From Bacteroidales bacterium (GTDB lineage: Bacteria > Bacteroidota > Bacteroidia > Bacteroidales > UBA12077): 35,622 nucleotides of DNA. Positions 20,081 to 27,136 of this stretch are shown here, one piece after another. The notes under the pieces were generated by a model that was not told the origin of the DNA, did not search any database, and saw nothing but the letters and a program-made list of their open reading frames with translations. The stretch lies in contig DAOVYZ010000001.1 of assembly GCA_030635365.1 (NCBI GenBank), positions 1 to 35,622 of the forward strand, given 5' to 3'. How positions within the stretch are numbered: position 1 is the stretch's first letter; each line of letters begins with the position of its first letter. The translations under genes were made by a program, and so were the position numbers.

Positions 20081-20635
20081 TTGGGAAAAAAGAAATATAT
20101 ATTAAGTGAAAAACAAAAAGCTTTTGGCCGTGAATATGTTTTTGATTGGAACGCAACGCAAGCAGCTATAAGGGCTGGTTATAGTCCTAAAACAGCTAAA
20201 GAACAGGCTTGCAGACTGTTAACAAATGTCAACCTTCAAGAGTATATTTCAAACATACAAAAGGACATAGCAAAATTAGCTGGTATTAGTGTATTATCTC
20301 AAATCTCAGAGCTTAAAAAGGTTGCAACGTCAAGTATTGCCAATATTCATAAAGATTGGATTACACGCAAAGAATTAGAAGATTTACCGGAAAATGTAAA
20401 AGCTTCTATTTCAGAAATATCAACACAGATTCGGACTGTTTTTGGTAAAGGTGATGAACAGCCAATAGAAGTTGAATTTGTTAAAATTAAATTGCATAAC
20501 AAACTTGAGGCCATAAAAGAAATAAATAAAATGCTTGGTTATTACGAACCTGAAAAGCAAGATATAACTTCAGGTGGTGAAAAACTTAATCAAGAAACTA
20601 CAGTCACTTTTGTTAATGCACGAAAAAAAGAGTAA
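20081..20635 (+). CDS. terS: Terminase small subunit
   Basis: A 184-aa protein of the Terminase_2 type. The N-terminal domain reads LSEKQKAFGREYVFDWNATQAAIRAGYS, with a helix-turn-helix that binds the packaging site, followed by LLTNVNLQEYISNIQ and a helical oligomerisation region (EINKMLGYYEPEK at the end is typical). It marks phage DNA for packaging and stimulates the large subunit at 20952. The start is TTG, one base after the previous stop; there is no ATG before the conserved domain. The low-efficiency start and tight spacing may limit its level. Confidence 0.9.
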   Translation: MGKKKYILSEKQKAFGREYVFDWNATQAAIRAGYSPKTAKEQACRLLTNVNLQEYISNIQKDIAKLAGISVLSQISELKKVATSSIANIHKDWITRKELEDLPENVKASISEISTQIRTVFGKGDEQPIEVEFVKIKLHNKLEAIKEINKMLGYYEPEKQDITSGGEKLNQETTVTFVNARKKE

Positions 20636-20655
20636 TAAATTAAATAAATAAAGCT

Positions 20656-20943
20656 ATGAATAATTATATTTTAAAAGGAAAAGAGCCAATTATTGAAACT
20701 GATTTAATAAAATGGGCACAATGGTTTAAAACTGCAGATAGACACGTAAAAAGCACAATATTACCAGATAATGTTCGTGTTTCTACTATTTTTTTAGGAA
20801 TGAATCACGGCTTTGATGGTGAAATTTTATTATTTGAAACAATGATCTTTGGTGGAGAACATGATGGATATTGTGATCGTTATTCAACATGGGATCAAGC
20901 AGAAAAAGGACATGAAAAAACACTACTGTTAGTATTTGAATAA
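20656..20943 (+). CDS. Conserved hypothetical protein between terminase genes
   Basis: A 95-aa protein with the pattern LIKWAQWFKTADRHV, VRVSTIFLGMNHGFDG, LLFETMIFGG and a closing YSTWDQAEKGH. I have seen this arrangement in many phages as a small conserved protein of unknown role. It has the AATAAAGC leader motif (20647-20654) one base before the ATG and sits between the two terminase genes. Confidence 0.75.
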   Translation: MNNYILKGKEPIIETDLIKWAQWFKTADRHVKSTILPDNVRVSTIFLGMNHGFDGEILLFETMIFGGEHDGYCDRYSTWDQAEKGHEKTLLLVFE

Positions 20944-20951
20944 TATTACTA

Positions 20952-22325
20952 ATGAACTTCAAGCCTCTTGATGTCTATGAACCTCTTTACTTCACACCTC
21001 CAAAAGTCCGTTATATTTCTGCTTGCGGTGGTCGTGGAGGCGGGCGCTCCCATAATTGTAGCGAATATTATTTTTTCAAAATCACAAGACCACAATATTT
21101 CAGGGGGCTAATTGCACGTGCCATATTTTCAGATTTAAAACTAACTACCTGGTTGGAATTTATTGATAGAATGCATGAGACAGAGGGGCTTGATCCTAAT
21201 CTATTCAAAATCAACAACACCGAAAAGATAATTGAATACATACCAACAGGCAATACAATCACAGGAATAGGCTTTAGAAAGTCAGCTGGGAGCCGTAAAG
21301 CTTCATTAAAGGGTTTTGCAAATGTTACCGATGTTTTGATTGAAGAGGCTCAAGAACTTACTGAAAAAGAATTAAATCAATTAGATGATAGTTTACGAAC
21401 AATTAAGGCACCGATTAGAATAATATTTGCTTTTAACATGCCTGAAAAAACCCATATACTAATGAGGCGTTTCTTTGATCTAAACCCTGTTAAATTAATT
21501 TGTGGCAATGGCATCGAACACGAGGGATTTATGAAGGCGATCCCAAAGAAAACCAGGCCTGATCACATTATGATCTTCTCAGACTACCGGGATAATTATA
21601 AACATTTGGACGCTCATACGATTGCTAATTATGAACGTTATTATTATGAAAACCCGGAGCATTATTTCACTGAAATTATGGGATATGTTTCCGGGGGAGC
21701 TAAAGGTGTTATTTTTAAATATAATCTTAATTGGTTTGAATATTCAGAGCTTCCGGACTTTGATTTCTATGAGACTTATGGACTTGATTTTGGTGGTGGT
21801 GGTGTGAATGATAAGCGAAAAGTTTATCCTGAAATTTATAAATTTGATGAACCGGACGGGAGCAGTACAACAGTGTTAGTAAAGTTGTTAATAAATAAAT
21901 CTTCAATGTCTGTTTATGTGAAACTATTGCTTTATAAGGCTTATATTAGTCCTGATGATTTAAGCCAAGTTTGTCAGGATTTTACGATTACAAAAGACGG
22001 CAAATATATCAAGAAAAAGAACATACTTGCTGACAATGCCCGTGCCGATAAAATAAGGGATTTAATCAATGATGGTTTAAATTGTATTGGTGCGAAGACA
22101 AAAGAAGGGGCTTCAAATAAGGTTATTACTGGTATTGATATTATTAAAAAATATAAGGTGTTCATTCATGTTGATGATATACCCGCTCAAGTTGAGGCAA
22201 ATAGCCACAGGTGGGAAACGTCAAAATCAACAGGAGAATTAACAGGAAATGTCGAGGATAAATTTAAGGATTTTTGGGATGCAGTACGCTATGCCTTAGT
22301 CAATTACGATTTATATAGCTGGTAA
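20952..22325 (+). CDS. terL: Terminase large subunit
   Basis: A 457-aa packaging motor. The ATPase part has Walker A at residues 26-33, GGRGGGRS, with Arg32 where Lys is usual, and Walker B near 127-133 (DVLIEEAQ, with the catalytic Glu pair). The C-terminal RNase H-like nuclease shows its acidic residues in TYGLDFGGGG (near 275), ILADNARADK and a final EDKFKDFWDAVRYAL. Length and order are normal for the Terminase_3/GpA-like group. It docks on the portal made from 6756, which in this genome lies 13 kb away. RNA element C follows directly. Confidence 0.92.
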   Translation: MNFKPLDVYEPLYFTPPKVRYISACGGRGGGRSHNCSEYYFFKITRPQYFRGLIARAIFSDLKLTTWLEFIDRMHETEGLDPNLFKINNTEKIIEYIPTGNTITGIGFRKSAGSRKASLKGFANVTDVLIEEAQELTEKELNQLDDSLRTIKAPIRIIFAFNMPEKTHILMRRFFDLNPVKLICGNGIEHEGFMKAIPKKTRPDHIMIFSDYRDNYKHLDAHTIANYERYYYENPEHYFTEIMGYVSGGAKGVIFKYNLNWFEYSELPDFDFYETYGLDFGGGGVNDKRKVYPEIYKFDEPDGSSTTVLVKLLINKSSMSVYVKLLLYKAYISPDDLSQVCQDFTITKDGKYIKKKNILADNARADKIRDLINDGLNCIGAKTKEGASNKVITGIDIIKKYKVFIHVDDIPAQVEANSHRWETSKSTGELTGNVEDKFKDFWDAVRYALVNYDLYSW

Positions 22326-22335
22326 TTGAAATATA

Positions 22336-22348
22336 TTTTGTATATTTG
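22336..22348 (+). promoter_or_regulatory. Promoter of RNA element C
   Basis: TTTTGTATATTTG, containing TATATTTG (22341-22348), lies 11 nt after the terminase stop. It is the same extended box as at 19178-19190. Confidence 0.65.
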
Positions 22349-22352
22349 TAAA

Positions 22353-22465
22353 AAATAAAACCCAGCGGAGGAGTTTGTTTACCGACAATTTGAACATTCT
22401 CTAGCACACGGATAAAATACCTGATAGGCTGCATGTTGTCGGACATCGCCTTGAGGGTGTTTTTT
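22353..22465 (+). ncRNA. RNA element C: pseudoknot plus terminator
   Basis: CCGACAA (22382-22388) is followed by a terminator-like hairpin with three helices: ATACCT (22417-22422) with GGGTGT (22455-22460), AGGC (22426-22429) with GCCT (22448-22451), and ATGT (22433-22436) with ACAT (22443-22446). The loop TGTCGG (22437-22442) is the complement of CCGACA. Six T residues (22460-22465) end it. A GGAGGAG stretch lies near the 5' end. The layout is that of elements A and B with different sequence. It precedes the tail operon gene at 22488. Confidence 0.68.
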
Positions 22466-22487
22466 AATTTAACGTAAAAATAAAGCT

Positions 22488-22805
22488 ATGAAAAAGTACA
22501 GAGTAACAGAGAAACATCCTTATTTAAAAACAGGTATATCGTTTGAATTAGTTTGCGAATCGGCAGATCATGGATATTACATTTTTAATTTAGGATTAGT
22601 TCAAGAAACTTTAGCTGCAGGTATAGATGCTGATTGGCTTAATAATGGTTGGATAGAAGAAATCCAAGAGCCTGAATTTATAAAGGATGATATAGTTGAA
22701 TTTTTGGAATATCTTTTGAAACAAAATGATAGGCATTGTGAAATGGATGAAACTGAGTTTGTTAATGAATGGATAAATGATAAAAATGAAAACAAAACTA
22801 ATTAA
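22488..22805 (+). CDS. Hypothetical acidic protein, first gene of the tail operon
   Basis: A 105-aa acidic protein with an N-terminal beta-rich half (YRVTEKHPYLKTG, FELVCES) and a helical, Asp/Glu-rich C-terminus. It is unrecognised. AATAAAGC (22479-22486) lies one base before the ATG, and the T-run of RNA element C ends 22 nt upstream. Confidence 0.65.
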   Translation: MKKYRVTEKHPYLKTGISFELVCESADHGYYIFNLGLVQETLAAGIDADWLNNGWIEEIQEPEFIKDDIVEFLEYLLKQNDRHCEMDETEFVNEWINDKNENKTN

Positions 22806-23028
22806 ATTTATTCTTTCGTTCACTGATTACGATAATATAAAAAAGGAAAATGAAAGCCTAAAATCGGTTATAGATACACTTATTGAAAAACCACATTCTA
22901 CTGAGTCTTTAATTATAATCGAAGGGCATAGATTAAAAAAACAATTAATTCGCAGCGTATGGATGGGAGATACTGGAAGAAAGTTAAAAAAATTTGATGG
23001 TATTTTATTAAAACATATAACGCCATGA
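22786..23028 (+). CDS. Hypothetical small protein coupled to the frameshift gene
   Basis: An 80-aa basic protein starting MKTKLIKFILSFTDYDNI, with a short coiled-coil stretch. The ATG at 22786 has the better A-rich context; ATG 22777 is 9 nt upstream in frame. It overlaps the preceding gene by 20 nt and the next start by ATGA (23025-23028), so all three are likely translated together. Confidence 0.6.
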   Translation: MKTKLIKFILSFTDYDNIKKENESLKSVIDTLIEKPHSTESLIIIEGHRLKKQLIRSVWMGDTGRKLKKFDGILLKHITP

Positions 23029-23612
23029 AAGTCAAAATAAACAATAAAAACCACAAGATAAAACCATCTTCAGAGCTGACAGTTAAAGAGTATACTCAAT
23101 ATTTTGACAGTTTAAAAGATGATTCCGGCAATTTAGAAAAGTTGATTTGCTATATTGTTGCAATAACAGGATTAAAATACAATCATGTTGCCGATATTGA
23201 TATAAACGAGACTACTATTAGGCGTTTATTCGCATACATTGGTGAGATTCCACAAGCAAAAGACATGCCAGAAAGCAAAGAATTTTATTATAAAAGAACA
23301 GGCAAAACATTGTATCAAAAGTCTGTTAATTGGCGAACTATCGGAGTCAGGAAATTACTTGAAGAAAGAAAAACGGATGATCCGCTTGATCAGGTTGTTT
23401 ATCTATTAGCTATTTATTTATCGAATGATTACGATCATCAAAAGATTGAAGAAATCTATAAAGAATTACAAGATTATAACGCTGTTGATGTACTTAGTTT
23501 TGTGATTTTTTTTTTCAAAAAATTGTATCCTGGCAGGAATTACGACAGAAGCTTTTTAAAAATGCAACCGAGAAAAGCAAATACAAACACAGTGAAACGA
23601 TTAAGCAAATAA
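23025..23612 (+). CDS. Tail assembly chaperone-like protein, short form
   Basis: A 195-aa protein starting MKVKINNKNHKIKPSSELTV, helical after residue 30. I know similar N-termini from genes in Bacteroidota phage tail modules. Near codon 160 the gene contains ten T residues (23506-23515) and then C AAAAAA. The zero frame continues for about 30 codons to the stop at 23610-23612. The -1 frame is open from the T run for 92 codons, giving a longer product, as in the G/GT tail chaperones of lambda. Unlike there, the tape measure gene is not adjacent but some 11 kb downstream in the same operon. Confidence 0.65.
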   Translation: MKVKINNKNHKIKPSSELTVKEYTQYFDSLKDDSGNLEKLICYIVAITGLKYNHVADIDINETTIRRLFAYIGEIPQAKDMPESKEFYYKRTGKTLYQKSVNWRTIGVRKLLEERKTDDPLDQVVYLLAIYLSNDYDHQKIEEIYKELQDYNAVDVLSFVIFFFKKLYPGRNYDRSFLKMQPRKANTNTVKRLSK

Positions 23613-23794
23613 CTGGGCAAAGGCTAGATAAATATTCGGCTGTCAATGAAATAGAGTACATTTTAGAAAAAGGATTTGCCAATAATATTGATGATGCTTT
23701 GAAAATTGACGATGTTTACTTAACTTTGTCTCAATGTTCTAATATTGAACAACAGGATATTGATAGGAAAATTAGTGAAGCGATAAATAAATAA
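23025..23794 (+). CDS. Tail assembly chaperone-like protein, -1 frameshift product
   Basis: The predicted frameshift product is 256 aa: 164 residues of the zero frame, then 92 from the -1 frame starting CAA at 23516 and ending TAA at 23792-23794. The extension reads as normal protein (QKIVSWQELRQKLF, DKYSAVNEIEYILEKGF, DDVYLTLSQCSNIEQQD) and has no start codon near its beginning. It fills the gap before the gene at 23799, which otherwise would be 186 nt of non-coding DNA in a tightly packed operon. An insertion/deletion error in the T10 run would look the same. Confidence 0.6.
23510..23516 (+). promoter_or_regulatory. Slippery heptamer T TTT TTC for -1 frameshifting
   Basis: Read in the zero frame, the last bases of the T run form T_TTT_TTC, the X_XXY_YYZ pattern of -1 frameshift sites, directly followed by AAAAAA. 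Other registers of the T run could slip too. I did not find an obvious stimulatory hairpin immediately downstream. Confidence 0.6.
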
Positions 23795-23798
23795 AACT

Positions 23799-23990
23799 AT
23801 GGAAATAATTGGGAAAAAAGCAGTAAGAACAGTAATATCGAAATCAGCAAAAAGAAGTAAAATAGAAACTATCCACGGGTTTTTTCCTTTTTTTACTGAA
23901 CAGGTTGTTTATAAAACACCCATTGGAAAGGTTAAGGGTAAAATAAAATATAAATCTATTACCAAACATGAGCCAATTTTAAATCTGTGA
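23799..23990 (+). CDS. Small basic hypothetical protein
   Basis: A 63-aa Lys-rich protein with IHGFFPFFTEQVVYKTPIGK in the centre and a beta-rich character. Its stop overlaps the GTG start of the next gene (GTGA, 23987-23990). It sits in the head-tail joining region; the role is unknown. Confidence 0.6.
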   Translation: MEIIGKKAVRTVISKSAKRSKIETIHGFFPFFTEQVVYKTPIGKVKGKIKYKSITKHEPILNL

Positions 23991-24466
23991 ACATAATAAC
24001 CACCATACAAGCAGCTCTGACAGCTCTCAATAATAATGCAGAGCTTTTTTTGCTTGAAAGAAGCCGAGCCGAAAATGAAGAGCTAAATCACGAAAGCGAT
24101 GTAATTGTTGTTTATCCTGATTGGCGAACCACTAACACTTTTAACCAAGGTTTAGAACTAATAAAAACCCGTGTTTACAATATTGACTTTAAGACTCCGG
24201 ACGAATGGGATAATTCAGACAACAACTTACCAACTGCATATGAAAGTAAAACAAGTGCAGACAGGATTGAAGATATGGAAATATTGGCAGATAGTATTTT
24301 TAGCTACATAACATTAAAAAATAACCTATTCCCAGAAATAAGAGAAAAATTAAAATGGACTTCACCAAGGCCAATTTTGAGGGCTAATAATGGTACGATG
24401 TCCGGGGTTAGTGTCCAGCTGACCGTTGTGTTTAGTGGTGAACGTATTTGTGATTACACACCTTAA
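23987..24466 (+). CDS. Probable tail terminator/completion protein
   Basis: A 159-aa protein starting at GTG, fixed by the GTGA overlap with the previous gene. The layout is a first helix (TTIQAALTALNNNAELF), strands around VIVVYPDW and RVYNIDFKTPDEW, a helix DRIEDMEILADSIFSYI, and closing strands MSGVSVQLTVVFSGERIC. This alpha/beta arrangement and its place before a tube-fold gene fit the gpU/gp17-like tail terminators. No diagnostic motif is available, so another connector role is possible. Confidence 0.6.
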   Translation: MNIITTIQAALTALNNNAELFLLERSRAENEELNHESDVIVVYPDWRTTNTFNQGLELIKTRVYNIDFKTPDEWDNSDNNLPTAYESKTSADRIEDMEILADSIFSYITLKNNLFPEIREKLKWTSPRPILRANNGTMSGVSVQLTVVFSGERICDYTP

Positions 24467-24469
24467 TTT

Positions 24470-26266
24470 ATGGCAAATTGCATAAATGAAATACAAGGCA
24501 TTCAAAGCATATCATTATATCCAAATAGTGGTATTCAATTAATACGGCCTGATATTTCAAATGAAAACGAGGTCAATTTAATAGCTGACGGTGCAGGCAG
24601 TTATACTATTTCTAATCCTGTTTTGCTGCCAAAATGGGAGCGAAATGTAGGTTATTCTGGAAATTATAAACAAAATTATAGTGACGAATTTAAGTTTATG
24701 GTTAATGGTATTGAGAATGAAATACCAGCAATAATAAAAGATTTAAGAAATAACCGGGTAGGCTATATTGCTGAAATACTCACAACAGGCAATCAAAACT
24801 ATGTTTTTCAATCTCCTGTATTCCTGAATAATGCCAATACAAAGCAAATAGACTCGCATAGCTGGCAAGTTTCATTATCTTACCGTATTCCCAGCTTTTT
24901 AAATAAGCTAATATTATTAGAAACTATTTTAACGAATAATCCAGATATATTACCGGTTGATGTTGAAATAGTAGGAATCCAAAGAATGGCATTGTATATT
25001 AATGAAGATGTAATATACAGGTATCTTGATCCGTCCAATGAAAATGAAATTGCTTTAGTTTCACCCGTTGAGCCTTTTATTATAATAAATGATATTAATC
25101 AATTACCTAAATGGGAACGTATAACAGATAATTCCGGCAATTATAAGCAGAATTACAATGATGAGTTTACCTTTTTATTACATGGAATTGAAAATGATGT
25201 GCCGGGAATAACCCAAAGTTTAAGAAATAACAGACTTGGTTTTATAGTTGAAATATTGACAACAGGAAACAAACCATTTATTTTCCGAACACCTGTTTTT
25301 TTAAATGAAGATAACACAAAACAAATTGATTCACATAGTTGGGAGGTTTCTCTATCATATAGAATACGAAGTTTTTTGGATAAATTAACATTAACAGAGA
25401 GGCCTATTGTAGAATATAGAAACGGAATTGTTACAAATTCTTTTTTTGGGAATGTTGCGGTTTTTGATTTTGAAGCAAAAATAAATTCTAATACACAAGT
25501 TACATTTACTGTTAATTGGGGTGCTGAGATTGGTACAACTGTAATAAATTCAATTATGGTTGATGGTGTATGGAAAGCCTTACAAACTTCAATATTAATT
25601 CCTTTAGGTGTGAATCCTAATCAAACAATTATTGTTACTGATAATTTTGGTGATAGTTTTGAGGTGGAATATGTTATTGAAGCGGGTATTCCTGTGCCTG
25701 AATTAAATTACTGGCCTTTTTTAGGCAATACTGATGATATTGTAGGAGGTAACGATGGTGTTAATTTTGGAGCTGCGCTGGTAGCGGATAAAGGAGGAAA
25801 TCCTAATAGTGCCTATTTTTTTGATAATGCAGAATCGGATTATATGGGTCTAACAAGTTCTATTAACGCAGCAAAGGTTCATTCATTTACTGCTAGATTA
25901 AAATGTGTAGTTTATGGGAATATAATATTTAATGATGGGGTTAATACTTTTATTTATGTGCGCAATGCCACGGAAATTCAATATCGCGCAACGGGCAGTG
26001 ATATTTTAAGCTTCAGCGCCATCCTTCCATCTGCTAATACATATTTCGACTTAGTAATAACAAGAAATGGAACATCTGTATCCTGTTATATTGATGGAAT
26101 ACAGCAAGATACTGCAAAAACATTAGTGGCAAATAATGATTACATCTTTGATCTGCTGACGAGAACAGGAACGTCTTTCAGAATGAATGGTACAATTGAT
26201 AATATGAGAATTTATAACAGAGTAATAACACAAGACGAAATAGATCTAATACATGCAGAAACATGA
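24470..26266 (+). CDS. Large tube-fold virion protein: tandem repeat, Ig-like and LamG-like domains
   Basis: A 598-aa protein. Residues 8-150 and 166-308 are two copies of the same domain; over the best 95 positions (from LPKWER at 53 and 212) about two-thirds are identical, with GNYKQNY, EILTTGN, PVFLN and NTKQIDSHSW in both. The helix-strand-loop pattern resembles tail tube proteins. Residues 315-400 look like a small beta-sandwich, and 408-598 like a concanavalin A/LamG-type domain (LNYWPFLGNTDD, RMNGTIDNMRIYNRVITQDE), which in virions usually binds glycans. It starts MANCI, like the protein at 5843. It could be a specialised tube or tail-surface protein. ATGA couples it to the next gene. 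Confidence 0.7.
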   Translation: MANCINEIQGIQSISLYPNSGIQLIRPDISNENEVNLIADGAGSYTISNPVLLPKWERNVGYSGNYKQNYSDEFKFMVNGIENEIPAIIKDLRNNRVGYIAEILTTGNQNYVFQSPVFLNNANTKQIDSHSWQVSLSYRIPSFLNKLILLETILTNNPDILPVDVEIVGIQRMALYINEDVIYRYLDPSNENEIALVSPVEPFIIINDINQLPKWERITDNSGNYKQNYNDEFTFLLHGIENDVPGITQSLRNNRLGFIVEILTTGNKPFIFRTPVFLNEDNTKQIDSHSWEVSLSYRIRSFLDKLTLTERPIVEYRNGIVTNSFFGNVAVFDFEAKINSNTQVTFTVNWGAEIGTTVINSIMVDGVWKALQTSILIPLGVNPNQTIIVTDNFGDSFEVEYVIEAGIPVPELNYWPFLGNTDDIVGGNDGVNFGAALVADKGGNPNSAYFFDNAESDYMGLTSSINAAKVHSFTARLKCVVYGNIIFNDGVNTFIYVRNATEIQYRATGSDILSFSAILPSANTYFDLVITRNGTSVSCYIDGIQQDTAKTLVANNDYIFDLLTRTGTSFRMNGTIDNMRIYNRVITQDEIDLIHAET

Positions 26267-26673
26267 AAAAACTAATAACAATATTATTCTTGTTTGCATT
26301 TACAATAAATGCTCAAATACAACTAAGTGAAGATTATTCTTTTAAACAGGATAAGGCTTATCATGTATTAGCAGGCACCGGGATAAGTGCAGGTACTTTT
26401 ATTCTAGTTAATCGCAAAACAAATGACATTGACTTAGCTTTTAGGGCTGCTTGGATGTCTTCAGCATTTGCAGCATTGGGCAAAGAAATAATTGATTGCT
26501 CACAAGGCAAAGAATTATCATTATCAGATATGAGTTATACTATAGGGTCGGGATTATTGACAGCTTGTGCATTTAAGATAATTACAAAGCATAGAAAGAA
26601 AAAACGAGCATTAAAGTTTGAATCAAATATCTGGTCTTTAGATAATGAATTTATAAATGAACGATCAAATTGA
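26263..26673 (+). CDS. Exported YfiM-like small envelope protein
   Basis: A 136-aa protein with an N-terminal signal peptide (MKKLITILFLFAFTINAQ, cleavage probably after residue 17). The mature part has DKAYHVLAGTGISAGTF, AFAALGKEIIDC and a third hydrophobic segment, the His-containing helix pattern of YfiM/DUF2279-like envelope proteins. It lies in the tail operon, coupled by ATGA to the previous gene and overlapping the next by 17 nt. An exported protein here could act in lysis (no endolysin is recognised in the genome) or in superinfection exclusion; both are guesses. Confidence 0.65.
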   Translation: MKKLITILFLFAFTINAQIQLSEDYSFKQDKAYHVLAGTGISAGTFILVNRKTNDIDLAFRAAWMSSAFAALGKEIIDCSQGKELSLSDMSYTIGSGLLTACAFKIITKHRKKKRALKFESNIWSLDNEFINERSN

Positions 26674-27136
26674 AATAGTAATCCAAGAGGTTGAAAAGTT
26701 TAACGATTCGATTAGAGATGCTCTAAACAGCAAAGATATTTCTGACACAAGAGAGGCTGCAAATTCTTTATTTGTTGAACATGGTAAAGATTTTGTACAA
26801 TCAATAGGTATATTTTATATTGAGTTTTTGGATACAGGACGGGCACCGGGTAAATTCCCACCAAGGGCACCGATTGCAAGGTGGGTTGAAAGTAAATTGG
26901 GAATTTCACCAAGTGATCCAGAATTTAACGGAATAGTCTATGTAATCAGTAAGAAAATAGCCGATCTTGGCACGACAATTTTCATAAATCAAGGAAAAGG
27001 AATAGAATTAGACAAAAAAATTGTAACTTTACGAAAAAATTTAAATGAAGCTTTAAGAGAATCGACAATTGCAACTATCAGGCAGAGACTTGACAGATTT
27101 AAGAAAGTACATATTAAAAACAAATACGGTTTATAA
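26657..27136 (+). CDS. Neck/tail-joining protein, HK97 gp10-like
   Basis: A 159-aa protein. A helical N-terminus is followed by FIEFLDTGRAPGKFPP, the central Tyr/Phe-x-x-x-Leu-Asp-x-Gly-Arg motif seen in neck-type 1/gp10-like tail completion proteins of Bacteroidota phages, then RAPIARWVESKLGI and a long helical C-terminus. It probably works at the head-tail joint. Its TAA overlaps the next ATG (TAATG), and it overlaps the previous gene by 17 nt. Confidence 0.7.
   Translation: MNDQIEIVIQEVEKFNDSIRDALNSKDISDTREAANSLFVEHGKDFVQSIGIFYIEFLDTGRAPGKFPPRAPIARWVESKLGISPSDPEFNGIVYVISKKIADLGTTIFINQGKGIELDKKIVTLRKNLNEALRESTIATIRQRLDRFKKVHIKNKYGL

Noticed and set aside
24470..26266. Diversity-generating retroelement target (LamG-tipped tail protein)
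   Set aside because: There is no reverse transcriptase gene and no second copy of the C-terminal sequence as template repeat.
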